Positions 9,208 to 17,393 of a stretch of 64,000 nt of DNA are shown piece by piece. The notes beneath the pieces were generated by a model. The model was not told the origin of the DNA. It did not search any database and saw nothing but the letters and a program-made list of their open reading frames with translations. Made by a program: the position numbers and the translations under genes. The stretch is from CANKJK01 sp040081715 (GTDB lineage Bacteria > Acidobacteriota > Vicinamibacteria > Vicinamibacterales > UBA2999). The DNA is taken from positions 124,001 to 188,000 of the forward strand of contig JBEBFY010000004.1 of assembly GCA_040081715.1 (NCBI GenBank), given 5' to 3'. The stretch's first letter is position 1, and each line of letters starts with the position of its first letter.

Positions 9208-9624
9208 CTAGAACGTTTCGAGCGCCCGCTGGAACTTGCCGGCGTGCGACCGCTCGGCCTTGGCCAGGGTCTCAAACCAGTCCGCGATCTCGGCGAAGCC
9301 TTCCTCGCGCGCAGCTTTGGCCATGCCGGGGTACATGTCGGTGTACTCGTGCGTCTCGCCGGCCACGGCCGACGCCAGCATCTGCGGGACGTCCGTCACG
9401 GGAAGGCCCGTGGCCGGGTCCCCGACCTTCTTCAGATAGTCCAGGTGGCCGTGCGCATGGCCGGTCTCACCCTCGGCGGTATCGCGGAACAGGCCTGCCA
9501 CCTCCGGGTATCCCTCGATATCCGCCTGTTTTGCAAAGAAGAGATAGCGCCGATTGGCCTGCGACTCGCCGGCGAAGGCGTCCTTCAGATGTTGTTCGGT
9601 TCTGGAACCCTTTAAGCTGGCCAT
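9208..9624 (-). CDS. rbr: Rubrerythrin (diiron domain only)
   Basis: The 138-residue protein is a ferritin-like four-helix diiron protein: the iron ligands lie in AFAGESQANRRY, AEGETGHAHGH, AGETHEY and KAERSHAGKF. The family usually carries a C-terminal rubredoxin domain with two CxxC motifs; here the protein stops after helix four, so it must take electrons from another protein, plausibly the Fe-S oxidoreductase encoded 4 bases downstream. The ATG at 9624 has a good GGAGGA ribosome-binding site. Expected role: NADH-linked peroxide reduction or iron handling in the cytoplasm. First gene of the rbr / Fe-S / DUF3501 operon. Confidence 0.92.
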   Translation of the reverse strand: MASLKGSRTEQHLKDAFAGESQANRRYLFFAKQADIEGYPEVAGLFRDTAEGETGHAHGHLDYLKKVGDPATGLPVTDVPQMLASAVAGETHEYTDMYPGMAKAAREEGFAEIADWFETLAKAERSHAGKFQRALETF

Positions 9625-9694
9625 GTGTCCTCCGTCAGTCGCGGATGCAGTCTGCAGAGAGTCTAGCGCGAACCCCGACCATTGCCGTCGCGGG

Positions 9695-9700
9695 TATACT
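9695..9700 (+). promoter_or_regulatory. Candidate -10 box (TATACT) upstream of the radical SAM gene
   Basis: TATACT matches TATAAT at 5 of 6 positions and lies 43 bases before the proposed TTG start. No clear -35 is seen at the right distance. It lies between divergent genes. Confidence 0.4.
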
Positions 9701-9743
9701 GGACCGTCTGTCTCATCCAACTATTTCAGCCTCGGGTCCCAAC

Positions 9744-11321
9744 TTGCCATCAACCAGCCCATCACCCGCGTCACCGGGTCCCCGCGTCCACCTCGTCAAC
9801 CCGAGCGCCCGTTCTTTTGGCGTTGCCGTGATCACCCCCCGCTGGCTCTATGTCCTGGCCTCCGCCACGGGCACCAAGTGGGGAGACCCGGTCATCGTGG
9901 ACGAGTGCCTGGATCACATCGACCTCTCGACGATTGCCGCGGGAGACGTGGTCGGTATTGGCGTGCACACCGGCAACGCCCTGCGAGGCTACGAAGTGGG
10001 CCGCGCGGCGCGCGAACGGGGTGCGTGGGTTGTCTACGGCGGCATTCACGCCACGCTCTTCCCCGAAGAGATGCACGAGGTTGGCGGCGCCCATGCGGTG
10101 GTGAAGGGCGATGGCGATCAGGTGTGGCGGCAGGTGGTCAGCGACTGCCTGGCCGGTACGCCCCAGCGCATCTATGAGGGCGGACGGATCCCGGCTGGGG
10201 AGTTCTCCTCGGCCCGGTGGGATCTGATGCCGAAGGGTCGCTACATGTGGGCGTCGGTGCAGACCGTGCGCGGCTGCCCCAAGCACTGTTCCTTTTGTTC
10301 CGTCTGGCGGACCGACGGGCAGGAACCGCGGCAGCGCGGCGTGGATGCCGTGATCGGGGAGATCGTCGAGCTGCGGCGCATGGGCTTCCGCTTTATCGCC
10401 CTGGCGGACGACAACTTCTATCCGGTGACCTACGAGGACATCGCGCAGGCCCGCCGCCGGAAGGACCCCTCCCGGCTGCAGGAACTGGAGGCGCTCCGCG
10501 CCGAGCGATTCGAGCTGATGGACCGGCTCGCGCAGTTGCCGTCCGACACAGTGTGCTTCACGCAGATCACCATGGAAGCCGCCGAGGACACCGAGTTTCT
10601 CGACGCCATGAAGCGGGCGCATATTCTCGGCGCGCTGGTGGGTGTGGAGTCCGTCAGCGAAGAGGGGCTGAAGGACGTCTACAAGGGCTTCAACCTGGCG
10701 GGCGACGAACTGGTGGCCCGGCTGAAGACGTTCCGCCGTCACGGCGTGCATGTGCTGGGTTCTTTCATCTTCGGCCTGCCGAGTGACCGCGAGGACTCCT
10801 TTGCCACCACCGTGGCGCTGGCCAAGAAGGCGGACATCACGTTTGCGCAGTTCGTGCTCCTGACGCCGTTCCCCGGCACCGTGGACTTCGAGAAGTGGGC
10901 CACCGCCGAGAACAAGAAGGGCACGACGGTTGACGGCGTGCCGGTCACGAAGCACTGGCTGATCCCCGAGTCGCGCCGGCCGAAGCTCTTTACGCCGCAT
11001 CCGACGATGACCCTGGAGGCGATCCGCACCGGGGCGCAAGGCGCCTGGGATTCGTTCTACAGCTGGGGAGCCGTCTGGGAGCGCTCCGGCGTCGTGAAGT
11101 CGATCAAGTCCCGCGTGGCGTTCATGCTGGTCTCGAAGCTCTATCGGCAGATGTACGCCAACACGGGGATCGCCACCGACAGCGCCCGCGTGAACCGCTC
11201 GGTCAGGTGGGCGCGTCTGATGGCCGCCGCGGCACGCCCGATCTTCGTCGGCCGCCCGATGCCGGACCTGCAGGTGCCCAAGGCGGTGAACCGCACGGTG
11301 CCGATCACGCAGGGCGCCTAG
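9744..11321 (+). CDS. B12-binding domain radical SAM protein
   Basis: About 525 residues. The N-terminal domain (VHLVNPSARSFG, then GIGVHTGNALRGYEV and YGGIHATLFP) resembles the cobalamin-binding Rossmann domain of B12-dependent radical SAM enzymes. The radical SAM [4Fe-4S] motif is CPKHCSFC near residue 180. The GFRFIALADDNFY and GSFIFGLPSD segments fit the rest of the SAM barrel. The start is uncertain: a TTG at 9744 follows a TATACT box, an ATG at 9645 is in frame, and the GTG at 9828 would remove the conserved VNPS start. The substrate cannot be read; relatives act as methyltransferases, cyclases or Mg-protoporphyrin cyclase-like enzymes. dapC follows after 15 bases. Confidence 0.85.
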   Translation: MPSTSPSPASPGPRVHLVNPSARSFGVAVITPRWLYVLASATGTKWGDPVIVDECLDHIDLSTIAAGDVVGIGVHTGNALRGYEVGRAARERGAWVVYGGIHATLFPEEMHEVGGAHAVVKGDGDQVWRQVVSDCLAGTPQRIYEGGRIPAGEFSSARWDLMPKGRYMWASVQTVRGCPKHCSFCSVWRTDGQEPRQRGVDAVIGEIVELRRMGFRFIALADDNFYPVTYEDIAQARRRKDPSRLQELEALRAERFELMDRLAQLPSDTVCFTQITMEAAEDTEFLDAMKRAHILGALVGVESVSEEGLKDVYKGFNLAGDELVARLKTFRRHGVHVLGSFIFGLPSDREDSFATTVALAKKADITFAQFVLLTPFPGTVDFEKWATAENKKGTTVDGVPVTKHWLIPESRRPKLFTPHPTMTLEAIRTGAQGAWDSFYSWGAVWERSGVVKSIKSRVAFMLVSKLYRQMYANTGIATDSARVNRSVRWARLMAAAARPIFVGRPMPDLQVPKAVNRTVPITQGA

Positions 11322-11336
11322 CCGGGGTCGGGATCG

Positions 11337-12533
11337 GTGAACTCGCGGCTCGCGAGCCTGGAACCCTACCCATTTGAACGACTGCGTGGCCTGCTGGGCG
11401 GCGTCACGGCACCCGCCGTGCCGCCGATCCGGCTCTCCATCGGCGAACCGCAGTTCCCGACGCCGGCCCTGATCGGCGAGGCGCTGACTGCGCACCTGTC
11501 GGGCCTCTCGGTGTATCCGCTGACGGCGGGCCAGCGCATCCTGCGCGAAACCCTCGCCGCCTGGTTCACGCGCCGGTACCACCTGCCCGGTGTTGACCCG
11601 GAGACGCAGGTGCTGCCGGTCAACGGCTCACGCGAGGCGCTCTTCGCATTTGCACAGGCCGTGGTGGATGTCTCCAGGCCGGCCCCGCTGGTGGTGAGCC
11701 CGAACCCGTTCTACCAGATCTACGAGGGTGCGGGGTTGCTTGCCGGCGCCGGACTCGCCTTTCTCAACCAGACACGGACGAATGACTTCGCGCTCAACCT
11801 GACAACGCTCACCGATGCCGAGTGGCAGCGCACGCAGTTGCTCTACGTCTGCTCGCCGGGCAATCCCACCGGCCATGTGCTCAGCCTCGACGCCTGGCGG
11901 GAGCTCTTCGCGCTCTCCGATCGCCATGGCTTTGTGATTGCCTCCGACGAGTGCTACTCGGAGGTCTATCCCGACGAGGCACATCCGCCGCTCGGCGGGC
12001 TCGAGGCCGCGCACCGTCTTGGCCGATCAGACTTCCGTAACCTGGTGGTGTTCACGAGTCTCTCGAAGCGATCCAACGCGCCGGGCCTGCGTTCGGGGGC
12101 GGTGGCGGGGGATGCGGCGGTGCTCAAGTCCTTCCTGCTGTACCGCACCTATCACGGGAGCGCGATGAGTGAGGCCGTGCAGCACGCCAGTATCGCCGCC
12201 TGGAACGACGAAGACCACGTGCGGGAAAACCGGGTTCGGTATCGCGGCTCGTTCGAGGCCGTACTGCCCATCCTCAGCCCGGTCATGGAGGTCTACCAGC
12301 CGGACGCCGGGTTCTACATCTGGGCACGCGTGCCGGGCGGCGACGATCAGGCCTTCGCGCGTGACCTCTTCGCGGCTACGCACGTGACGGTGCTGCCGGG
12401 GCAGTTCCTGGCGCGCGAGGCACGTGGCTGCCAGCCGGGTCGTGGCTATGTGCGCATGGCGCTCGTGGCCGGCCACGAGGCGTGCATCGACGCGGCCACC
12501 CGGATTGCCGGGTTCTGCCGGGCTCAGGCCTGA
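11337..12533 (+). CDS. dapC: N-succinyldiaminopimelate aminotransferase (DapC-type, PLP)
   Basis: The 398-residue fold-type I aminotransferase would convert N-succinyl-2-amino-6-ketopimelate to N-succinyl-LL-diaminopimelate using glutamate. Visible motifs are PVNGSREALFAF, SPGNPTGHVLS, the Asp contacting the pyridine nitrogen in ASDECYSEVY, and the PLP Lys in FTSLSKRSNAPGLRSG. The GTG start at 11337 lies 15 bases after the radical SAM gene. Assignment to DapC rather than another aspartate-family aminotransferase rests on sequence style and on dapD and dapE lying immediately beyond. The 3' end overlaps the convergent gene by 10 bases. Confidence 0.88.
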   Translation: MNSRLASLEPYPFERLRGLLGGVTAPAVPPIRLSIGEPQFPTPALIGEALTAHLSGLSVYPLTAGQRILRETLAAWFTRRYHLPGVDPETQVLPVNGSREALFAFAQAVVDVSRPAPLVVSPNPFYQIYEGAGLLAGAGLAFLNQTRTNDFALNLTTLTDAEWQRTQLLYVCSPGNPTGHVLSLDAWRELFALSDRHGFVIASDECYSEVYPDEAHPPLGGLEAAHRLGRSDFRNLVVFTSLSKRSNAPGLRSGAVAGDAAVLKSFLLYRTYHGSAMSEAVQHASIAAWNDEDHVRENRVRYRGSFEAVLPILSPVMEVYQPDAGFYIWARVPGGDDQAFARDLFAATHVTVLPGQFLAREARGCQPGRGYVRMALVAGHEACIDAATRIAGFCRAQA

Positions 12534-13417
12534 GCCGGCGCGTCCCTGTCTCGCGCCAGCCCCGCCACGGCCGCAGTCACGGCCGCAATCACGGTCCGGC
12601 CGTCGGGATCCTGCCGCGGATTGATCGGCACGAAGAGCACCGTGCCTTCCCGTCGTGCCAGCACGTTGTCGGTCACCAGGGCGCGCATCAGCCAGACCGC
12701 CCTGGACACCAGCCCGCAGTCCAGCCCGAGCCATCCACGGTGGCGAAGCAGCGATGGCGTCAGCGCGGTGTGCCTGGCGATGGCCTCGGCCACGCCGTCG
12801 CCGGATCCGCCGTACTCCTCTGTTGACGGCACGAGCAGCGGGGTGTCCAGTGCCAGGTCTACGAACAGGTTGGCGATCCGCTCGCGCTGGTCAGGCGGGA
12901 TGTGCCCGGACCAGAAGTGGCAGGTCTTGGCCATGGCGGTGATGACGTTCTTGATTTCCTTTTCGATCCGGTAATCGGGGCCCGCCGGCAGGTCGAGCCA
13001 ACTGCCCTCCTGCCTCGCCGAGATGTTCTCCGTGACGATCGCCCGCAGCAGCCAGGACGCCATGCTCTCGCGTACGCAGGCCACCCGCACCCAGCCCGGG
13101 TGCGGGGACTCGGCGGCTCGGAGCCCCGTGACCATCCGCAGTCCGCGGCAGATCTCTGCGACCACGCTGGCGTGCGCAGCGGGATTGCGCGCCACCTCCG
13201 CCGGCGTGGCGGCTTCGAGCAGCGTGCCGCGGTGGGGTGGTCCACCCGCGAGGGCCAGGTCGCAGAACGTCTGCCAGATCTCGTCCCAGGCCACCCGTCC
13301 GTCCGGCCCGTACTTCAGGCCGGCCGAACCCATCGAGACCGGCTGTACGTCCTCGTAGGAGTCCTGGTAGAGCGGCGGCAACAGCGTGCGCAGGCGCGTG
13401 TCGAGTGTGTCGCCCAT
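12524..13417 (-). CDS. Conserved protein with internal duplication, between dapC and dapD
   Basis: About 297 residues, not a family I can name. Two halves resemble each other: near residues 110-145 HPGWVRVACVRESMASWLLR runs into AIVTENISARQEGSWLDLP, and near residues 230-280 HRGWLGLDCGLVSRAVWLMR runs into ALVTDNVLARREGTVLFVP. The shared pattern is H-x-GW, WL[LM]RA[IL]VT[ED]N and AR[QR]EG, followed by a helix (ITAMAK / VTAAVAG). No signal peptide or catalytic motif is evident. ATG 13417 is preferred; an ATG at 13435 is possible. The gene runs against dapC and is divergent from dapD with only 24 bases between starts. Confidence 0.7.
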   Translation of the reverse strand: MGDTLDTRLRTLLPPLYQDSYEDVQPVSMGSAGLKYGPDGRVAWDEIWQTFCDLALAGGPPHRGTLLEAATPAEVARNPAAHASVVAEICRGLRMVTGLRAAESPHPGWVRVACVRESMASWLLRAIVTENISARQEGSWLDLPAGPDYRIEKEIKNVITAMAKTCHFWSGHIPPDQRERIANLFVDLALDTPLLVPSTEEYGGSGDGVAEAIARHTALTPSLLRHRGWLGLDCGLVSRAVWLMRALVTDNVLARREGTVLFVPINPRQDPDGRTVIAAVTAAVAGLARDRDAPAQA

Positions 13418-13422
13418 GCTGG

Positions 13423-13428
13423 TACTAT
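13423..13428 (+). promoter_or_regulatory. Candidate -10 box (TACTAT) for dapD
   Basis: TACTAT lies 13 bases before the dapD ATG with no Shine-Dalgarno sequence between, so transcription would start only a few bases before the start codon. The same bases read TAGTAC on the other strand just before the divergent gene, so two promoters may overlap here. Confidence 0.4.
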
Positions 13429-13441
13429 GTGCCATTCCGCC

Positions 13442-14269
13442 ATGACGACTGCACCGCTCGCTTCACTGATCGACGCCGCGTTCGAACGACGCACCGACCT
13501 CACGCCCACGAGCGCCCAGCCGGAGCTGCTGGCTGCCCTAGACCGGGTCCTTGACGGCCTGAACAGCGGGAGCCTCCGGGTGGCCGAGAAGGTCGATGGC
13601 GCATGGGTGACGCATCAGTGGATCAAGAAGGCGGTGCTCCTGTACTTCCGCACCCACGAGAACGGGGTGATGCCGACCGGGAGCGACTCGCCGGCCTTCG
13701 ACAAGGTGCCGCTGCGGTTTCAGGGATACACCGACCGCGAGTTCCGCGCGGGCGGTTACCGGGTGGTGCCTGGCGCCACAGTGCGCACCGGCTGCTACAT
13801 CGGCCCGAACGTGGTTGTGATGCCGTCGTTTGTGAACATCGGCGCCTACGTGGATGAGGGCACGATGGTGGATACGTGGGCCACGGTCGGGTCGTGCGCC
13901 CAGATCGGGAAGAACTGTCACCTATCTGGCGGGGCCGGCATCGGTGGCGTGCTCGAGCCCCTGCAGGCCAACCCGACCATCATCGAGGATAACTGCTTCA
14001 TCGGGGCCCGGTCGGAGATTGTTGAAGGCGTCATCGTCGAAGCACACTCCGTGATCTCGATGGGCGTCTTCATCGGCCAGAGCACGAAGATCTACGACCG
14101 TGCCACGGGCGAATTCACCTACGGACGCGTGCCCTCCGGGTCTGTCGTCGTGCCGGGGAGCCTCCCCTCGACGGACGGCAAGTACTCCCTGGGGTGCGCC
14201 GTGATCGTGAAGCGCGTGGACGCGGCCACTCGCGCCAAGACCTCCATCAACGAACTCCTCCGGGCCTGA
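13442..14269 (+). CDS. dapD: 2,3,4,5-tetrahydropyridine-2,6-dicarboxylate N-succinyltransferase
   Basis: The 275-residue left-handed beta-helix acyltransferase moves succinyl from succinyl-CoA onto tetrahydrodipicolinate in the succinylase branch of lysine/meso-DAP synthesis. Diagnostic segments are GYRVVPGATVRTGCYIGPNV, MPSFVNIGAYVDEGTMVDTW, the hexapeptide repeat region IGKNCHLSGGAGIGGVLEP and the C-terminal GKYSLGCAVIVKRVD. Length is normal. ATG 13442 is preferred; ATG 13427 is in frame but would overlap the presumed -10 box. dapE follows after 4 bases, so the two form an operon. Confidence 0.95.
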   Translation: MTTAPLASLIDAAFERRTDLTPTSAQPELLAALDRVLDGLNSGSLRVAEKVDGAWVTHQWIKKAVLLYFRTHENGVMPTGSDSPAFDKVPLRFQGYTDREFRAGGYRVVPGATVRTGCYIGPNVVVMPSFVNIGAYVDEGTMVDTWATVGSCAQIGKNCHLSGGAGIGGVLEPLQANPTIIEDNCFIGARSEIVEGVIVEAHSVISMGVFIGQSTKIYDRATGEFTYGRVPSGSVVVPGSLPSTDGKYSLGCAVIVKRVDAATRAKTSINELLRA

Positions 14270-14273
14270 TCTC

Positions 14274-15437
14274 ATGTCGATGTCCAGCGCGGACTCAGAG
14301 GCCGCTACGCTCGACCTCGCGAAGCAATTGATCGCCTGCCCGTCGGTCACACCTGCCGACGGCGGCTGCCTGGACCTTGTGGCCGCGCGGCTGGGCGCGG
14401 CCGGGTTCGCCTGCGAGCGCTTCGACCGCGGAGGGGTCCGCAATCTCTGGGCCCGCCGGGGGCAGTCCGCTCCGCTGGTGTGCTTTGCCGGCCACGTGGA
14501 CGTCGTGCCGCCAGGGCCGGTGGAGCGATGGACCACCGACCCGTTCATGCCGGTCGTGCGCGGCGACTTTCTCTTCGGCCGCGGCGCGGCCGACATGAAG
14601 GCATCCGTGGCGGCGATGGTTGTGGCACTCGAACGGCACGTGGCCGCGCATCCGGACACGCATCCGGACGGCGCGGGCTCGCTGGCGCTCCTGCTGACCT
14701 CGGATGAGGAAGGGGACGCCCTGCACGGCACGGCCGCCGTGGTGGAGGCGCTCACGGCGCGGGGCATCGCGATCGACTACGGCATCGTGGGTGAGCCCAC
14801 GTGCGCGGAGCGGCTGGGTGACACCATCAAGATCGGTCGCCGCGGCTCGCTCACTGGTGCGCTGACCGTCACGGGCGTGCAGTCTCACATCGCCTACCCG
14901 GAGCACGGCCGCAATCCCGTGCACACGGCGCTGCCGGCGCTCGCCGAACTGGCCGCGACGACATGGGACCTGGGCGACTCGCACTTCGGACCGACGAGCT
15001 TTCAGATCTCCAACGTGCATGCCGGCACCGGCGCCGCCAATATCGTGCCCGGCTCACTGGACGTCCTGTTCAACTTCCGCTTCTCGCCGGCATCCTCGCC
15101 TGATGCGCTGATGCGTCAGGTCGAGGACGTGCTCCGGCACCACGACGTGGAGTTCGAGATCCGCTGGACCCTGGGGGCGTCCCCGTTCTTCACGCCGCCA
15201 GGTGTCCTTGCGCGCACGCTTGCGGGTGCTATCGAGCGGACGACAGGGGTAGCGCCGCGGTCGTCCACCACGGGCGGGACCTCCGACGGGCGGTTCCTCG
15301 CCCCGATCTGCCGTGAACTGGTGGAGTTCGGCCCCGTGAACCACTCCATTCATGCCATCGACGAGCATGTGCGCGTAGCCGACCTCGGTCCACTGTGCGA
15401 GATCTACGGCGCGCTCGTCGCGGCCCTGGTCCGCTGA
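14274..15437 (+). CDS. dapE: Succinyl-diaminopimelate desuccinylase
   Basis: The 387-residue M20 family dizinc hydrolase removes succinate from N-succinyl-LL-DAP. Motifs: CPSVTPADGG near the start, FAGHVDVVPPG (zinc ligand His and catalytic Asp), GRGAADMKASVAAM (bridging Asp), LTSDEEGDALHGT (catalytic Glu pair), GEPTCAERLGD and the C-terminal EFGPVNHSIHAIDEHV, which supplies the last zinc His. The gene starts 4 bases after dapD. With dapC upstream this gives three consecutive steps of the succinylase pathway, though dapC lies on the far side of an opposite-strand gene. Confidence 0.95.
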   Translation: MSMSSADSEAATLDLAKQLIACPSVTPADGGCLDLVAARLGAAGFACERFDRGGVRNLWARRGQSAPLVCFAGHVDVVPPGPVERWTTDPFMPVVRGDFLFGRGAADMKASVAAMVVALERHVAAHPDTHPDGAGSLALLLTSDEEGDALHGTAAVVEALTARGIAIDYGIVGEPTCAERLGDTIKIGRRGSLTGALTVTGVQSHIAYPEHGRNPVHTALPALAELAATTWDLGDSHFGPTSFQISNVHAGTGAANIVPGSLDVLFNFRFSPASSPDALMRQVEDVLRHHDVEFEIRWTLGASPFFTPPGVLARTLAGAIERTTGVAPRSSTTGGTSDGRFLAPICRELVEFGPVNHSIHAIDEHVRVADLGPLCEIYGALVAALVR

Positions 15438-15511
15438 CGCGGCCCACGACACACGCCCCGATCCTCGGCCCGACTCTGTGGCCCTGGGCATTCGCACGGG
15501 CGAGCCCTTAG

Positions 15512-15542
15512 TTCTGGCGTTGGCGGCGGTGTCGCGCCAGAA
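15512..15542 (+). terminator. Short hairpin between dapE and the next gene
   Basis: TTCTGGCG (15512-15519) and CGCCAGAA (15535-15542) form a perfect 8-bp inverted repeat with a 15-base loop, 75 bases past the dapE stop and 65 before the next start. There is no T-tract, so it could be a weak terminator or an operator. Confidence 0.35.
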
Positions 15543-15607
15543 TGGCGCCCACGATGTCCGGCCGGCCTGCGCGTCAGGCGGCGGTCCATCCGAGTCGAGG
15601 TGATGTG

Positions 15608-17329
15608 ATGCAGAAGCGGCTAGGTCTACTGGCATGTGTGGCGCTGGCGGTCGGCGTGGCCGCTCCGGGCATGGCGCCCGCGGTCGCGGCCGGAGGGGCG
15701 GCCGGGGCCGCATTGGCCGGGTCCGTCAGTTCCTCCGAGGAGGGCCGGATGGAAGGGGTGATCGTCAGTGCCCGCAGGGTGGGCGCGACATTCACCATCT
15801 CGGTCGTCAGCAATGCCAGAGGGCGGTATGTGTTCCCCCGGTCCCACCTGGACCCTGGCACCTACGCGGTGGCCATCCGCGCCGTTGGGTACGAGTTGAG
15901 CGCGGCGGGGCCGGTGACGGTCGGCGCACGCGGTACGGCGACCCTCGATCTGGCGCTTCGGAAGACGGGCGACATCCTTCCGCAGTTGACCTCCGTCGAG
16001 ATCGCGAACAGCCTGCCTGGGGACCCCGCCGATGTCGATCGGTTCGTTCACCAGCGGCTGAGTTGCGCGTATTGCCACAGCTACAACCGCATCCTGAAGA
16101 CGAAGTACACCGCGGAACAGTGGGTGCCGGTGATCAACCGCATGGCCTCCTACTATCCGGACGGGTGTGCGTCGAGTGACCACGGCCGCGGCGGCTGCCA
16201 CAAGCGGGGGAACCTCCCGTTCCTTGTCGAGCAGTCGACATGGGGTCTCGGAGCCGGCAACGGACAGACGGAGCGGCCCGGCATCGAGAAGGTGGAGTTG
16301 GGGAAGTTTCTCGCCAGCATTAACCTCAGCCGTGGGCAACAGCAGCTTGCGTACGCCTTGAAGCCGCTGCCGAGGCCGTCTGGGAGGGCGACGCGCGTGA
16401 TCATCACGCAGTACGACTTTCCCCGGAAGAACACCGTGTCGCACGAAGCGGACCTCGATGCACACGGCACGCTCTGGTACACGGACGAGAACGAGCCCTA
16501 TATCGGGACGCTCGACCCGAAGACCGGCGCGATCACCGAGTGGCGCATTGACGCGGTGCCCGGCGTCACCGAAGAGATCCTTAGCCTACGGGATCTGACC
16601 TTCGACCCGGACAATAACGTCTGGTTTCCGGTCCGTACCGGCAAGGGCGACGTGATGACGCGATTCGACGTGCAGACGCATGAGACGCGGATCGTGCCGA
16701 ACTACCGGAGCGGCCAGTTCATCACCAATGGCGACGGCCATGTCTGGGTGGCGCATGGCACCCAGTTTGTCCGGATCAATCCCAAGACCATGGAAGTCGA
16801 GGCGAAGTTTGATTGGTCGAAGGCGCCGAACAAGCCCGCGGATGCCTGCTGCTCGTACCAGGGTGGGATTGACCCGGCCGGCAATGGTTACATGGGCGTT
16901 GCGAATTACGTGGCCGTGCTGAACGGAAAGACCGGCGCGTTTCGCTTCGTGCCGATCCCGACGCGGTGGTCGTTGCCTCGCCGCGGGCGCGTGGACCGCC
17001 TGGGCCGGTACTGGTTTGCGGAGTACCTGGGCGACCAGTTGGCCATGTACGACAGCCGGACGGATAAGGTCCGGGAGTGGCCCGCGCGAAAGTGGTCCAC
17101 GCCGTACGTCACGTCGGTGCCAGACCGGCGTGGTTACGTGTACGCCGCCAGCAACATGCGCGAGGCCGTACAGCGCCTGGATCCGAAGACCGGCGAGATC
17201 ATCGAGTATCTGATGCCTACGCAATTCGACTCCAAGAAGATCGCGGTGCATCCCGCCAGGGACCACACGGAGGTGTGGATGTCGAACAAGCGCAACGCGC
17301 AACTGGTCCGCCTGGAGCCGCTTGACTGA
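15608..17329 (+). CDS. Secreted CxxCH protein with carboxypeptidase-regulatory and streptogramin-lyase-like propeller domains
   Basis: The 573-residue protein has a signal peptide (LGLLACVALAVGVAAPG), then a carboxypeptidase-regulatory-like domain (EGRMEGVIVSARR to TATLDLALRK, about residues 45-120), a CAYCH heme-c type motif near residue 155 within a cytochrome-like helical segment, and a C-terminal beta-propeller (about residues 260-570) with repeats such as GTLWYTDENEPYIGTLDPKT and GHVWVAHGTQFVRINPKT that resemble virginiamycin B lyase. The start has a GAGGTG ribosome-binding site. Expected in the periplasm. Its paralogue is cut by the right edge of the window at 63178. Relatives probably bind heme rather than cleave streptogramins; the substrate is unknown. 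Confidence 0.8.
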   Translation: MQKRLGLLACVALAVGVAAPGMAPAVAAGGAAGAALAGSVSSSEEGRMEGVIVSARRVGATFTISVVSNARGRYVFPRSHLDPGTYAVAIRAVGYELSAAGPVTVGARGTATLDLALRKTGDILPQLTSVEIANSLPGDPADVDRFVHQRLSCAYCHSYNRILKTKYTAEQWVPVINRMASYYPDGCASSDHGRGGCHKRGNLPFLVEQSTWGLGAGNGQTERPGIEKVELGKFLASINLSRGQQQLAYALKPLPRPSGRATRVIITQYDFPRKNTVSHEADLDAHGTLWYTDENEPYIGTLDPKTGAITEWRIDAVPGVTEEILSLRDLTFDPDNNVWFPVRTGKGDVMTRFDVQTHETRIVPNYRSGQFITNGDGHVWVAHGTQFVRINPKTMEVEAKFDWSKAPNKPADACCSYQGGIDPAGNGYMGVANYVAVLNGKTGAFRFVPIPTRWSLPRRGRVDRLGRYWFAEYLGDQLAMYDSRTDKVREWPARKWSTPYVTSVPDRRGYVYAASNMREAVQRLDPKTGEIIEYLMPTQFDSKKIAVHPARDHTEVWMSNKRNAQLVRLEPLD

Positions 17330-17393
17330 ACAGTGCGCGGCCGCGACCCGGCGGACGGTAACAGCAGAGAGATTCCGGCAGAGGAGAGCAGGC

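Noticed and set aside
9771..11582. Long minus-strand open frame (about 600 codons) opposite the radical SAM gene
   Set aside because: The plus strand carries an unmistakable B12/radical SAM protein; the antisense frame is open only because of GC-rich third positions and gives a His/Arg-rich sequence without domains.
15608..17329. Virginiamycin B lyase (antibiotic resistance)
   Set aside because: Only the propeller fold is shared; the protein has a signal peptide, a regulatory domain and a CxxCH motif that true Vgb lacks.
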